Assembly (NCBI RefSeq): GCF_003660445.1
Contig: NZ_QZVQ01000003.1
Span: 186,001-250,000 of the forward strand
Direction: 5' to 3'
DNA from: Croceibacterium ferulae
GTDB taxonomy: Bacteria; Pseudomonadota; Alphaproteobacteria; Sphingomonadales; Sphingomonadaceae
DNA length: 64,000 nucleotides
Translations under genes and position numbers: made by a program
Shown here: positions 18,659 through 27,715 of the stretch, piece by piece
How the letters are laid out: every line of letters starts with the position of its first letter
How positions within the stretch are numbered: the stretch's first letter is position 1
The notes under the pieces: generated by a model
What the model was told of the DNA's origin: nothing
The model's database searches: none
What the model saw: the letters and a program-made list of their open reading frames with translations, nothing else

Positions 18659-18970
18659 ATGTTCAAAACCCCCGCCCCGCTGATCGCCGCAGCCATCGCT
18701 GTGTCCGGCGCCTTCGCCCTGCCCGCCGCCGCCGCACCCGAGACGGTGAGCATCGCCGTGCTGCACGACGATCTCGACCTCACCACGCAGGGCGGCCAGG
18801 ACGCGCTGCAGCGCCGGCTGGATCGTGCGGCGAAGCAGGTCTGCCGCTACCCCTCCAACCAGTCGCTGATGAGCGCGCAGGACGAGGCGCGCTGCTATCG
18901 CCAGGCCCGGCGCACGGTGGCGGTGCAATTTGCCGAAGTGCTGGCAGACCAGGTGGCGCGCGGCGGCTGA
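18659..18970 (+). CDS. UrcA family protein
   Basis: A 103-residue exported protein with a signal peptide ending in AAAA at about residue 25. The UrcA family pattern follows: a DDLDLTTQGG segment, then RRLDRAAKQVC, with a second Cys near position 80 that probably forms a disulphide. The function is unknown; the family is characteristic of Sphingomonadales and Caulobacterales. AGGAGAG lies 7 bases before the ATG. It stands alone on the plus strand and converges on the exonuclease III gene. Confidence 0.85.
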   Translation: MFKTPAPLIAAAIAVSGAFALPAAAAPETVSIAVLHDDLDLTTQGGQDALQRRLDRAAKQVCRYPSNQSLMSAQDEARCYRQARRTVAVQFAEVLADQVARGG

Positions 18971-18990
18971 GCGGCGATGCGCGCGGACGA

Positions 18991-19761
18991 TCAGGCCAGC
19001 TCCACCCACACAGGTGCGTGGTCGCTGGCCTTTTCCCGCCCGCGATAGTCCTTGTCCACTCCGGCGCTGCACAGCCGGTCCGCCGCCTGCGGGCTCAGCA
19101 GCAGGTGATCGATCCGGAACCCATGATCGCGCTGCCAGGCGCCCGCCTGGTAATCCCAGAAGGTCCACACCCCGCCCTGCGGGTTCAGCGTGTCGATCGC
19201 ATCGGTCCAGCCATCCGCCAGCAGGCGGAAATACGCATCCCGGCTTTCCGGCTGCATCAGCGCATCGTTCGCCATGGCCCGCACGCTGAACGTGTCCCGG
19301 TCATGCGGGATCACATTGTAGTCGCCAAGCACCACCGTCGGCCGCTCCGCCGCCAGCAGTTCCTGCATGCGGGTGCGCAGCCGTGCCATCCAGGCCAGCT
19401 TGTAATCGAACTTGGGCCCGGGCTGCGGATTGCCGTTGGGCAGGTACAAGTTGACAATGTGGACACCGTTCACCTCCGCCTCGATCAGGCGGGACTGCAC
19501 ATCGTCCGGATCGCCGGGCAGGCCGCGCGCGATCTCCACCGGCGGCGCACCATCGGCCAGAATGGCGACGCCGTTGAAGCCCTTCTGCCCGTGCCAGATC
19601 GCATGATAGCCGATCTTCTCGAACTCCTCCGCGGGGAAGGTCTCGTCCTGGCTCTTGATCTCCTGCAGGCAGGCGACCGCGGGGCGGCGTTCCTCCAGCC
19701 ATTCCAGCAGCCGCGGCAGGCGCGCCTTGACGCCGTTGATGTTGAAGCTGGCGATGCGCAC
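18991..19761 (-). CDS. xth: Exodeoxyribonuclease III
   Basis: AP endonuclease and 3'-5' exonuclease for base-excision repair, 256 residues. Catalytic motifs of the EEP fold are present: SFNINGVKAR, LQEIKSQD, LGDYNVIPHD, and the C-terminal SDHAPVWVE with the general base His. The length matches the family. It follows the A-type Fe-S carrier gene by 14 bases on the same strand, an order often seen in sphingomonads. Confidence 0.95.
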   Translation of the reverse strand: MRIASFNINGVKARLPRLLEWLEERRPAVACLQEIKSQDETFPAEEFEKIGYHAIWHGQKGFNGVAILADGAPPVEIARGLPGDPDDVQSRLIEAEVNGVHIVNLYLPNGNPQPGPKFDYKLAWMARLRTRMQELLAAERPTVVLGDYNVIPHDRDTFSVRAMANDALMQPESRDAYFRLLADGWTDAIDTLNPQGGVWTFWDYQAGAWQRDHGFRIDHLLLSPQAADRLCSAGVDKDYRGREKASDHAPVWVELA

Positions 19762-19775
19762 TGGTTGGCCCCGGC

Positions 19776-20147
19776 TCAGATACCGAAGCTGGAGCCGCAG
19801 CCGCAGCCGGCCGCCGCCTGCGGATTGTCCACCTTGAAGGCCGCACCGCCCAGCGATTCCACGAAGTCCACCGTACAGCCCGCGACCAGGTCCAGGCTGA
19901 CCGGATCCACCGCCAGCCGCACACCGCCGGTCTCGCTCACCCGGTCATCCGGCTCGATGCCGTCGGCCAGGGCGAACTGGTACTGGAAACCGGAACAGCC
20001 GCCCCCTTCCACCGCCAGCCGCAGCACGGCGGGCCTGCCCTGCTTGTCGGCGATCGCCTGCACCCGCGCCGCGGCGGCGGGGGTCAGCAGGGGCGTGACG
20101 GCGCCGGGGTTGGCAGGGGGGGCGAGGGTGGCGGGGGCGCTGCTCAT
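19776..20147 (-). CDS. erpA: A-type Fe-S carrier (HesB/IscA/ErpA family)
   Basis: Carrier that delivers Fe-S clusters to apoproteins. The 123 residues hold the three invariant cysteines, one in GGGCSGF and two in the C-terminal GCGCGSS. An N-terminal extension of about 18 residues rich in Ala and Pro precedes the fold. The start at 20147 is the only ATG that gives a family-length protein. It is separate from the SUF operon at 42.6-49.6 kb, which has its own SufA. ErpA rather than IscA is the likely orthologue because there is no isc operon in view, but the symbol is tentative. Confidence 0.85.
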   Translation of the reverse strand: MSSAPATLAPPANPGAVTPLLTPAAAARVQAIADKQGRPAVLRLAVEGGGCSGFQYQFALADGIEPDDRVSETGGVRLAVDPVSLDLVAGCTVDFVESLGGAAFKVDNPQAAAGCGCGSSFGI

Positions 20148-20179
20148 GCCCGGCAATGTAGGGGTGCGGACCCTGCCGC

Positions 20180-20638
20180 TCAAGCGCCGCGGATATAGTC
20201 GCGCATCTCCTCGGCCTCGCGCTCCATCTTCTCCAGCCGATACTTCACCAGATCGCCGATCGACAGGAAGCCGACGAGCCAAGGGTCGTTCCCGCCGGAC
20301 TCCATCACCGGCAGGTGGCGGATGCGCCGTTCGGTCATCAGCGACAGCGCATCCAGCACGGCCGTATCGCGGCGTACGCTGATCACGGGGCTGGTCATCA
20401 CTTCGGATACCGGGCGATCCAGCACCGCCACGCCGTCCTGCGCCAGGCAGTACAGCAGGTCGCGTTCGGAAAAGATCCCCTGCACCGCGCCGCTGACGCC
20501 ACCGTCCAGCCGCGGCAGCACCGGCAAGGCGCCGATCCGCTTCTCGGCCAGCAGGCGGGCGGCATCGCGCACGCTGGTTTCGGGCGGGCAATGGACGATG
20601 GCGTGGTCGCGCCCTTTCAGGATGGCGGCGATGGTCAT
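20180..20638 (-). CDS. CBS domain pair protein
   Basis: A 152-residue protein made of two CBS domains (about 5-65 and 75-140) that form a Bateman module for adenine nucleotides. Typical motifs are [27 protein letters not shown] and RRIRHLPVM. There is no effector domain, so it acts through partner proteins or as a nucleotide sensor. It lies 32 bases upstream of the Fe-S carrier gene on the same strand. A weak GGGGG tract precedes the ATG. Confidence 0.92.
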   Translation of the reverse strand: MTIAAILKGRDHAIVHCPPETSVRDAARLLAEKRIGALPVLPRLDGGVSGAVQGIFSERDLLYCLAQDGVAVLDRPVSEVMTSPVISVRRDTAVLDALSLMTERRIRHLPVMESGGNDPWLVGFLSIGDLVKYRLEKMEREAEEMRDYIRGA

Positions 20639-20765
20639 GGCTTTTCTCCCCCTTGTGGTTTTCTCCTTCGGGCAGGCAGGATGCCATGACTGCGTGCGCC
20701 CGGCCAGCGGCGTTTACTTGCCCCATGTTGTTGCGCGCACAGGGCGGAACGGGCACAAGTGTCTC

Positions 20766-21065
20766 ATGTCAGGCCGCTCCCCCCTCGACGATCCGCACGC
20801 CGCCGCCCACGCCTGGGCACGGTTCCGCCGGCTGATGTGGGTGATGCTGGCGCTGACGGTCAGCGTGGTGGCGATCGCCATGCTGGTGTTGTGGCAGCAG
20901 GGGGCGCTGGTTTCCGTCCACTTCATCATCGCCTCTGCCCTGGGCATCGGCTTGACCATGCTGCTGATGAGCGCGCTGATGGGGCTGGTGTTCCTGTCCA
21001 ACGGGACGGGGCACGACCATTCGATGGGTCACCGGCCGGATGCCGAGGATCAGGCGCCGGACTGA
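20766..21065 (+). CDS. Small two-helix membrane protein with His-rich tail
   Basis: A 99-residue protein with two transmembrane helices (about 22-44 and 52-78) after a charged N-terminus, and a tail containing GHDHSMGH. The tail could bind a metal, but nothing else supports a function. I know of no named family. The ATG at 20766 has no strong ribosome-binding site. The gene is on the opposite strand to both neighbours, and its end overlaps the tail of the ferredoxin-like gene by 16 bases. Confidence 0.65.
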   Translation: MSGRSPLDDPHAAAHAWARFRRLMWVMLALTVSVVAIAMLVLWQQGALVSVHFIIASALGIGLTMLLMSALMGLVFLSNGTGHDHSMGHRPDAEDQAPD

Positions 21066-21511
21066 TCGCCCGTCTGATCAATGCCCGCGCCCCGCTGCGG
21101 CGCGGGCAGCAGGCGATATTCGGCCACCGGCACGCCGCCGATCAGATGCTGCTGGATGATCAGTTCCAGCACCGCCGGCGTGCAGGAATGATACCATACC
21201 CGGTCCGGCCAGATCAGCGCGATCGGCCCAGCGTGGCAGATCTGCAGGCAGTCCGCCTTGGTCCGCCGCACGATGCCGCCGTCCCTGCCGGCATTGGCCA
21301 GACCCAGCTGCTTCAGCCGCATCTTCAGGAAGGCCCAGGCCTCCTCCCCTTCCGCCCGGGCGCAGCATTGCTGCTTCTCGGATATGCCGCACAGGAAGAT
21401 GTGACGGCTGATAGCTTCCCCGCCGACAGCAGCCAGCGCCCGCTCCGCCCGGCCTAGGGCACCGGCGGCCCACTCCGCCTCCGCATCCGTCGGCAGCGGG
21501 GCGTCAGCCAC
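21050..21511 (-). CDS. Thioredoxin-like (2Fe-2S) ferredoxin domain protein
   Basis: A 153-residue protein of the thioredoxin-like 2Fe-2S family. The cluster ligands are visible as the Cys of IFLCGIS and the second Cys pair region QQCCA, then the CLQIC pair (C-x3-C). The GTG start at 21511 overlaps the stop of the upstream PopZ gene by 8 bases. Upstream in-frame ATGs lie inside that gene. Members serve as small electron carriers or sensors; no partner is evident here. Confidence 0.8.
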   Translation of the reverse strand: MADAPLPTDAEAEWAAGALGRAERALAAVGGEAISRHIFLCGISEKQQCCARAEGEEAWAFLKMRLKQLGLANAGRDGGIVRRTKADCLQICHAGPIALIWPDRVWYHSCTPAVLELIIQQHLIGGVPVAEYRLLPAPQRGAGIDQTGDQSGA

Positions 21512-21950
21512 GCGGGCCGGCGATGCGTGCGATCTCCTCACGCACCAGCCGCTCGACCAGGGCCGGCAGGTGGGCATCCAGCCATTGCGCCAGCAGCGGG
21601 CGCAGCGTGCGTTCCACCACTTCGTCCAGCGGCGCACCGCCATCCTGCGCCAGGCCGGCAATCGCCGTCAGCTGGGTGAAGGAGGCCCGCAGCGCATCGT
21701 CGGTGGTGCTGCTGGTCAGCGGCACGGCATCTGCGGAGCCGGAGCCGGTGCCCGTGGCATCCTCTGCCAGCGCCAGCACCTCGCCCGCTTCCTCCGCATC
21801 GGCGGGTTCCACCGGATCGGGATCGCGCACCGGCCGCGGTGTCACGAGCGGCGGGACCGGCGGTGCCGGAGCGACCGGTCCATCGCGCGCGATCACCCGC
21901 TTGATGGAGGCCAGGATGTCCTCCACCGAAGCTTCGTTACCCAATTGCAT
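21504..21950 (-). CDS. popZ: PopZ-like polar organising protein (DUF2497)
   Basis: Pole-organising scaffold protein of 148 residues. The N-terminal helix SVEDILASIKRVI matches the partner-binding helix of PopZ. It is followed by a Pro/Asp/Glu-rich disordered linker (about 25-90) and the C-terminal oligomerisation helices (LRPLLAQWLDAHLPALVERL). In Caulobacter, PopZ anchors the chromosome origin at the pole. I chose the ATG at 21950; a TTG 36 bases upstream would overlap the TolC stop. The gene directly follows tolC. Confidence 0.88.
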   Translation of the reverse strand: MQLGNEASVEDILASIKRVIARDGPVAPAPPVPPLVTPRPVRDPDPVEPADAEEAGEVLALAEDATGTGSGSADAVPLTSSTTDDALRASFTQLTAIAGLAQDGGAPLDEVVERTLRPLLAQWLDAHLPALVERLVREEIARIAGPRG

Positions 21951-21982
21951 GCTGCTGTTCCCTGCCCCTTGCCAGCCCGACC

Positions 21983-23551
21983 TCAAGGCTGCGGCACCAC
22001 GGCGGGCTGTTCGCCCTTGTTGGTGTCTTCCAGGATCTCCTGCGCGCCGGAGCCGGGCTGGTCTTCGGTTGGAACGTCCGCCGACTGCGCCGGAATGTCA
22101 ACGGTGCGCGGGCTCTGCACCACGGGATCGGGGTCGGTGTCCCAGTCCCACCACTTGCCCGCGACGCGTTCGTAATTGTCGGCGGGATCATAGAACGGGA
22201 CGTCGTCCGCCAGCCCCAGATCCCGCGCTTCCGCCCGGCCCATCGCGGCCAGCAGGGTGAAGGCCGCGACATAGGCGTTGCGCCGTGCGCTGACGAGGTC
22301 GACCTGCGCGATCAGCAATTCGCGCTGTGCGTCCAGGATGTCCAGGATCGTGCGGTTGCCCACGGTGTTTTCGGCCTGCACGCCTTCCAGGCTCAGCTCC
22401 GCCGCCTCCACCGCCACCTGGCTGGACTCGATCACCGCCAGCGCCGCGCGCCAGTTGCTGAAGGCCGAGCGCGCCTGCTGCACGACATCGCGTTCGATCG
22501 CGACGGCATTTTCCAGCGCACTGGCAGCCTGCGCCTGCGACTGTCGGCGGCGCGCAGCGGCCAGACCGCCCTGGTACAGCGGCACCGTCAGGCGAAGCCC
22601 CGCCTGCAGCGAGGTATTGGACTGCTGTGCCTCCTGCTCGCCCGGGATGGAGCCCAGCGTGCCGAGGAAGTTCTGGTAACCGCCTTGCGTGAACGCATCC
22701 ACCCGCGGCAGCCGGTCCGCGCTGACCACGCGGATGTCGAACCCGGCCGCTTCCGCCCGCTCGATCGCGGCGATGACGTCGGGATTGTTCTGCACCGCCA
22801 CATCGACAGCATCGTCCACCAGCGCCGGCAGATCCGCCAGCGGGGGCGGCGGCTGCAGGTCGGTCGGCGCCAGACCGACCAGCTGGATATAACGTTCGCG
22901 CGCCGACACCAGATTGGCGCGGGCATTTTCCAGATCGCCCTGCGCGACCGCCAGGCGCGATTCGGACTGGGCGACATCGGTGCGGGTCAGGTCGCCGATC
23001 TCGAACCGGTCGCTGGTAGCCTGCAGATTGATCTCCAGCACCTCCACCTGGTTGGCGGAGAGCGCCACGATCGCCTCGTTGCCGATCACGTCCATATAGG
23101 CGGTGACGACCTGGCTGAAGACGACGCTTTCGGTCGATCGCAGGTCGGCCCGGCCGGCCGCGACCCGTTCCTGCGCCGCGCGTATGCCGTTGCGCACCGC
23201 GCCGCCCTGAAACAGCGGCACGGCCAGGTCCAGCCCGCCATTCACCGCGCGGTCGGGATTGACGAAGTTCGTCTGCGCCTGCTTCAGGAATTCGGTAATT
23301 GTCACGCTGGCGTTGACGGAAGGTCGGCCGAAGGAGCGCTGGATCGCCACATTCTCGTCCACGGCCCGCTGGTCGGCGCGGGCGGCGTTCAGCGTGGGAT
23401 TGTTCGTGTAGGCGGCGATCAGCGCCTGTTCCAGCGTATCCGCCCGCGCCGGCATGCTGCCCAGCACCAGCGCGGCGATCAGCGACCCGCCCAGCAGGCC
23501 GCGCAGCCGGGCCGCACGGCGCGGCGCGTGTGCGACAAGGGTGCGGGTCAC
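21983..23551 (-). CDS. tolC: TolC family outer-membrane efflux channel protein
   Basis: Outer-membrane trimeric channel for type I secretion and RND efflux, 522 residues. A signal peptide ends near MPARA. Two internally repeated helical halves follow, each with the LxQAxxxAxxxNPxL-type start (TLEQALIAAYTNNPTL) and the VPLFQGG / VPLYQGG beta-strand motif. The C-terminal 90 residues form an acidic, Pro-rich extension. It lies between the PIMT-like gene and popZ on one strand, the arrangement usual in this order. Confidence 0.94.
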   Translation of the reverse strand: MTRTLVAHAPRRAARLRGLLGGSLIAALVLGSMPARADTLEQALIAAYTNNPTLNAARADQRAVDENVAIQRSFGRPSVNASVTITEFLKQAQTNFVNPDRAVNGGLDLAVPLFQGGAVRNGIRAAQERVAAGRADLRSTESVVFSQVVTAYMDVIGNEAIVALSANQVEVLEINLQATSDRFEIGDLTRTDVAQSESRLAVAQGDLENARANLVSARERYIQLVGLAPTDLQPPPPLADLPALVDDAVDVAVQNNPDVIAAIERAEAAGFDIRVVSADRLPRVDAFTQGGYQNFLGTLGSIPGEQEAQQSNTSLQAGLRLTVPLYQGGLAAARRRQSQAQAASALENAVAIERDVVQQARSAFSNWRAALAVIESSQVAVEAAELSLEGVQAENTVGNRTILDILDAQRELLIAQVDLVSARRNAYVAAFTLLAAMGRAEARDLGLADDVPFYDPADNYERVAGKWWDWDTDPDPVVQSPRTVDIPAQSADVPTEDQPGSGAQEILEDTNKGEQPAVVPQP

Positions 23552-23555
23552 CGGG

Positions 23556-24182
23556 TCAGAAGCTCCAGGGGCGCGGTGCGGCGAATTCCGGCAGCACGGG
23601 GATGCCGATCTCGAACAGCGGCAGCAGCGCCGCGCGCCCGTTCACCACCTGCCCGGCGGCCAGCCGGGTCACGCCCGATTCGACCGTGCCCGTGACGATG
23701 CGCGCATCGGGCGCCAACGCCGCCAGCAATGCGGGCGGCAGCTGTTCCGCCGCGCCGTCGATCAGCAGCAGCGTGTAGCCGCCATCGCTTGCGGGCACGG
23801 TGCCGGCCGCTGCCGCATCCACCCCGATCACTTCCACCGATCCCGCCAGCGGGCGGATCAGCGTGGGCAGGTAACCGCTGCCGCCATCCACCACCAGCAC
23901 ACGATCCGTGGCGCGCGGACGCGCTTCCTGCAGCAGCAGGCCGTGCACCGTGGCCGGGGCCAGCCAACGGCCGCCGGCCAGCGGCACCGCGCGATCCATA
24001 TAGGCGACGGGCCGGCGGTTCAGCGGCACGAAGTCCTCACGCGGCACTTCGGCCATGCGTTCCAGCACCCAATGGGCGTTGACGCCGCTGGGGCGCAGCT
24101 GGCTATCGATCATCGCCCTGCGCGCGACGGCGAAGTCGGCGGCGTCGGAGCGGGTGGGCGTGCGGTCTTCGACAATGGTCAC
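23556..24182 (-). CDS. Protein-L-isoaspartate O-methyltransferase-like protein, reduced
   Basis: A 208-residue protein aligned with PIMT in its first half: the FVP...AYMDRAVPL segment is present. Motif I, usually ending GTGSGY, reads DGGSGYLPT. The span between motif I and the next strand (LLLIDGAAEQLP) is about half the usual length and lacks the GDG motif. SAM binding may therefore be altered or lost. A GTG start at 24182 is used. Sphingomonad genomes often carry this gene ahead of tolC, so the shortened form may be ancestral to the group. Enzyme activity is doubtful. Confidence 0.75.
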   Translation of the reverse strand: MTIVEDRTPTRSDAADFAVARRAMIDSQLRPSGVNAHWVLERMAEVPREDFVPLNRRPVAYMDRAVPLAGGRWLAPATVHGLLLQEARPRATDRVLVVDGGSGYLPTLIRPLAGSVEVIGVDAAAAGTVPASDGGYTLLLIDGAAEQLPPALLAALAPDARIVTGTVESGVTRLAAGQVVNGRAALLPLFEIGIPVLPEFAAPRPWSF

Positions 24183-24359
24183 AGGCTGTCCGTCTCAGGC
24201 TCAAGGAATTGTGGCAGGGCATTAGGACAGAACCCCGCCATGCGCCAAGCGGTTTGACGGGCGGGGCCGCCCCGTCGCCACGCCTGATCGACCAGCGGCC
24301 ATCCGCGTCCGACAACGGCACTGGCGCGGCCCGGCCGCGGGGCCTTAAAGCCTTGTCCC

Positions 24360-25688
24360 ATGGACCGCGCCACTATCGCCGAAGATCCCGCGCCGCATGG
24401 CGGCGTACCGTTCCGCACCGTGCTCGCATCCGTGCTGGGATTGTGGCTGTGCTATTTCCTGCTCAGCACCATCCGCGCGCATCTGATGGATTTCGGCTTT
24501 GCGGAAGAAACGCTGTGGCGCCGGGCGCTGGCCTGCGGGCTGGGCGTGGCCATCACGCTGGCGCTGTGGCTGGTGCTGCGCCTGTTCGATCATCGCCCGC
24601 TGCCGGTGAAGATCGTGGCCGCGCTGCTGCTGTCCCTGCCCGTGTCGGTGGCGCTGGCGCAGAGTAATCGGCTGGTGTTCCAGTCGCTGGAGGAACGTGT
24701 CTTCACGCGGGAGGCGGAACGGCGCGGCTTCACCATCAACAAGGTGCCCAGCGGCGACCTGCTGGTGGACATACCTGCCATGCCCGCCCTGCCCGAACTG
24801 CCTGCGCCACCCGCATCGCCCGGTGCCGGGCCGCCCGCGCTTCCGGTGCCGCCGGCAGCGCCGCTGCCGCCGATCGCCGGCGCCGGCCAGACCATCACCC
24901 TGCCCGCGGGAACGCTGCGGGGTGATCCGTGGCATTATCTGGTGGAGGTGGTGTTCAGCCGGTACTTCATGATGCTGGCCTGGTGCGCGCTGTACCTGGC
25001 GCTGCTGACCGGGGTGGCGGCCCGCGCGGCGGAGCGGCGCGAGAGCGCCTATCGCCGGGCAGCGCGCGCCGCGGAGCTAAAGTCGCTGCGCTATCAGGTG
25101 AACCCGCACTTCCTGTTCAACACGCTCAATTCCCTTTCGGCGCTGGTGCTGACCGGGCGGACCAGCGACGCGGAACGGATGATCGGCACGATGTCGACCT
25201 TCTACCGCCATTCGCTGGCGGACGATCCCACCGGGGACGTGCCCTTGCGGCAGGAGCTGGAACTGCAGCGCCTGTATCTCGACATCGAGGCTGTCCGCTT
25301 TCCGCACCGTCTACGCACCAGATACGAACTGCCGGCGGAACTGGAAGGCGTGTGCGTGCCGGGCATGATCCTGCAGCCACTGGTGGAGAACAGCATCCTG
25401 CATGCCCTGGCGCCGACGGTGCAGCCGGTGACCATCACCATCGCCGCGCGGGCCGAAGGGGACCGGCTGCTGGTGGAGGTGTCGGATGATGGTCCGGGCC
25501 GGTCGGAGGATGGCGGCGCCGGGAGCGCGCCGGCGCATCGTGGATTCGGCATCGGCCTTGCCAATGTGCGGGATCGGCTGGCGGCGCGGTTCGGCACGGC
25601 CGCGCAGGTCACGTCCGGTCCGCGGCCGGGCGGGGGGTATTGCACGCGGCTGGACCTGCCGCTGCGCGGACAGGACATGGGGGACTGA
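24360..25688 (+). CDS. LytS/AlgZ-type sensor histidine kinase
   Basis: A 442-residue membrane sensor kinase. Two N-terminal transmembrane helices and further hydrophobic stretches flank a roughly 95-residue extracytoplasmic loop that is unusually rich in Pro, Ala and Gly (about 130-180). The His_kinase domain has the phosphoacceptor His250 in QVNPHFLFNTL and a HATPase_c domain with LVENSILHAL and DDGPGR. The response regulator gene starts 6 bases after the stop, so the pair forms a two-component system. The signal is unknown. Confidence 0.92.
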   Translation: MDRATIAEDPAPHGGVPFRTVLASVLGLWLCYFLLSTIRAHLMDFGFAEETLWRRALACGLGVAITLALWLVLRLFDHRPLPVKIVAALLLSLPVSVALAQSNRLVFQSLEERVFTREAERRGFTINKVPSGDLLVDIPAMPALPELPAPPASPGAGPPALPVPPAAPLPPIAGAGQTITLPAGTLRGDPWHYLVEVVFSRYFMMLAWCALYLALLTGVAARAAERRESAYRRAARAAELKSLRYQVNPHFLFNTLNSLSALVLTGRTSDAERMIGTMSTFYRHSLADDPTGDVPLRQELELQRLYLDIEAVRFPHRLRTRYELPAELEGVCVPGMILQPLVENSILHALAPTVQPVTITIAARAEGDRLLVEVSDDGPGRSEDGGAGSAPAHRGFGIGLANVRDRLAARFGTAAQVTSGPRPGGGYCTRLDLPLRGQDMGD

Positions 25689-25693
25689 ACAGG

Positions 25694-26473
25694 ATGGATG
25701 CGGGTATGGATGGGGGTGGCGGCGCAATGCGGACGCTGATCGTGGATGACGAGCCGCTGGCGATCGAGCGGATGCAGGTGCTGTGCGCCGGGCTGTCCGG
25801 TCTGCAGGTGATCGGCACGGCCAGCGATGGCGAATCGGCGCTGCGCCTGGCGGACCGGCTGCGGCCCGACCTGCTGCTGCTGGACATGACCATGCCGGGC
25901 ATGGATGGCCTCGCCACCGCGCGCCAGCTGGCCAAGCGGGTGCCCGACGCGGCGGTGATCTTCGTCACCGCGCATGGTGATTTCGCGGTGCAGGCGTTCG
26001 ATATCGATGCGGTCGATTACGTGCTGAAGCCGGTCGCCGCCGACCGGCTGGCCCGCGCCGTGGAGCGCGCGCTGGCCCGGCGGGAGCGCGCCAGCAACGG
26101 CGGCGACAATGCCGACGGTACCAGCTGGCTGACCGAGTTCTGGGTACCGCACCGGTCCGAACTGCTGCGGATCGAGGTCGACCAGATCGAACGCATCGAT
26201 GCGGAGCGCGACTATGTACGGCTGCATGTCGGTGGCGGCCCGGCGGGGGAGGGGCGCAGCCACCTGCTGCTGCAGACCATCGCCGGGCTGGAGGGGCGGC
26301 TGGACCCGCAGCGTTTCATCCGCATCCACCGTTCCACCATCCTGCGCCGGGACCGGATCCACGGTCTGCGGCACGAAGGGCTGGGCGTGTGGTGCGTGGA
26401 ACTGGCCGATGGCACCGCACTGCGGATCGGCCGCACCTATCTGCGCCGGGTCAAGGCAATGGCGGGGCGCTGA
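25694..26473 (+). CDS. LytTR-family response regulator
   Basis: A 259-residue partner of the preceding kinase. The receiver domain has the acidic pair VDDEP, phosphoacceptor Asp64 in LLLDMTMPGMDG, and the lysine in VLKPV. The C-terminal LytTR DNA-binding domain includes FIRIHRSTILRRD. LytTR regulators bind repeated motifs upstream of their targets. I chose ATG 25694 because GGGGGA precedes it by 9 bases; ATGs at 25706 and 25727 are alternatives and the last would start right at the receiver fold. Confidence 0.92.
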   Translation: MDAGMDGGGGAMRTLIVDDEPLAIERMQVLCAGLSGLQVIGTASDGESALRLADRLRPDLLLLDMTMPGMDGLATARQLAKRVPDAAVIFVTAHGDFAVQAFDIDAVDYVLKPVAADRLARAVERALARRERASNGGDNADGTSWLTEFWVPHRSELLRIEVDQIERIDAERDYVRLHVGGGPAGEGRSHLLLQTIAGLEGRLDPQRFIRIHRSTILRRDRIHGLRHEGLGVWCVELADGTALRIGRTYLRRVKAMAGR

Positions 26474-26488
26474 GCCCCGCCGCTTGCA

Positions 26489-27145
26489 TCAGCGATAGAA
26501 GATGTGGCTGTCGATCGTGGCGCGGGCCAGCTTGGTATGCGACCAGCTGGGGCGCACGCGACGCGCGTGGAAGTACAGCGCATCGCCCACTTCGCTGTCC
26601 CACAGATCGTCATGCGCGATACGGGCGATCGCCTTGGCACGATGCCAGGCGCGGGTGCCGGTACGCACATCGGGAATGCGTCCGCCGCGCACGAAGGAGA
26701 ATTGCGAGCGCTGGGTTACCACGCCGCAATAATTGGCGGGAAAACGGTGGTTCTCGGTCCGGTTGATGATGACCTGCGCCACAGCCAGCTGGCCGTCCAG
26801 ATCCTCGCCCCGGGCTTCCCAGTAAATCGCCTGCGCCAGGCACTTCAGCTCGTCCGTCAGGTCGGCTTCTTCGGGCACCACCGCCACCAGTTCGGCCAGT
26901 GTGTCGGCTTCCGGCTGCTCGGGCATCTGCTGGATCACGGGTTCGGCGATGAAGCGCGGCGCGGGGGCTTCGATGTCCGCGGCCGGCGGCGGGGGCGGGG
27001 TGACCGCCACAGGGGCCGCGACCTGGCCGAGATTGGGGCCCAGGTCATCCTGGGCAAAGGCGCCGGAACCGGCGGCGCCGAAAAGCGTACAAAAGAATGT
27101 CAGCGCCAGGGCGGTCACCCTGACGCGGGCCGAAGTAAATGCCAT
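26489..27145 (-). CDS. SleB-type cell wall hydrolase
   Basis: Exported peptidoglycan hydrolase of 218 residues. A signal peptide ends near GAFAQ. A Pro/Ala linker follows, then a Hydrolase_2 (SleB) domain from about residue 105 with LAQAIYWEARGE (catalytic Glu region), VIINRTENHRFP and the YFHA segment. These enzymes act as lytic transglycosylases or amidases during wall remodelling. It converges on the response-regulator gene, separated by 15 bases. The 238 bases upstream to the DUF1491 gene show no convincing gene. Confidence 0.92.
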   Translation of the reverse strand: MAFTSARVRVTALALTFFCTLFGAAGSGAFAQDDLGPNLGQVAAPVAVTPPPPPAADIEAPAPRFIAEPVIQQMPEQPEADTLAELVAVVPEEADLTDELKCLAQAIYWEARGEDLDGQLAVAQVIINRTENHRFPANYCGVVTQRSQFSFVRGGRIPDVRTGTRAWHRAKAIARIAHDDLWDSEVGDALYFHARRVRPSWSHTKLARATIDSHIFYR

Positions 27146-27383
27146 TGATCCTGATGCTCAGGGCGGTTGGCGCCTGCCCAGGGCCGGCGGATCGGGAAGG
27201 GCGCGCCGGCGGCGTGCCCCTGTAACCCGTTCGATCCGTCCGGCAGCCTGACGGCCACCCCCCGTCTGCGCGCTGGCGTGGAGCGGCGTCCTACCGCACC
27301 CGCGCTGCATGCGCTGTCGAAGTGGCGGCGCGTTTACCGATGGCTAAGATCGAGTCAAGCTTTGTGGCGTGATTGTGGCAGGA

Positions 27384-27710
27384 TCAGGCGATGAAGCGTT
27401 CCGCATTCGCGACGTCGATCTCCAGCACCCATAGATCGCCGTCCTGCTGGTGCCGCCGATCGCACCATTCCCAGAAGTCCCGCGGCTCATCCATGTCCTG
27501 GGAACGACTCAGGCTCCAGCGGCGCGTGCCATCGGCCTGGGGCATCCGTTCGAACGCGCGGGCAGGCGCGCCCCGCTCGCTCAGCACCAGCATCAGGGTG
27601 CCGGCGTCGCGTTCCCCCTTGGCGATTACCGTGGCGAAGCCGCCGGCGGCCTGCACCACGCGGATCAGCCCGCCGACCTCCAGATGGGTGGGGATGCGGG
27701 CATCGGCCAT
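27384..27710 (-). CDS. DUF1491 family protein
   Basis: A 108-residue cytoplasmic protein of a family limited to alphaproteobacteria. The conserved start HLEVGGLIR and the blocks GGFATVIAKGERDAGT and FWEWCDRR are present. The function is unknown. It starts 5 bases after the stop of ptsN and is probably cotranscribed with it. Confidence 0.9.
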   Translation of the reverse strand: MADARIPTHLEVGGLIRVVQAAGGFATVIAKGERDAGTLMLVLSERGAPARAFERMPQADGTRRWSLSRSQDMDEPRDFWEWCDRRHQQDGDLWVLEIDVANAERFIA

Positions 27711-27715
27711 CGCGA

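Noticed and set aside
19018-20382. Plus-strand frame (454 codons) opposite xth and the Fe-S carrier
   Set aside because: Complement-type composition. Both minus-strand genes have full catalytic motifs.
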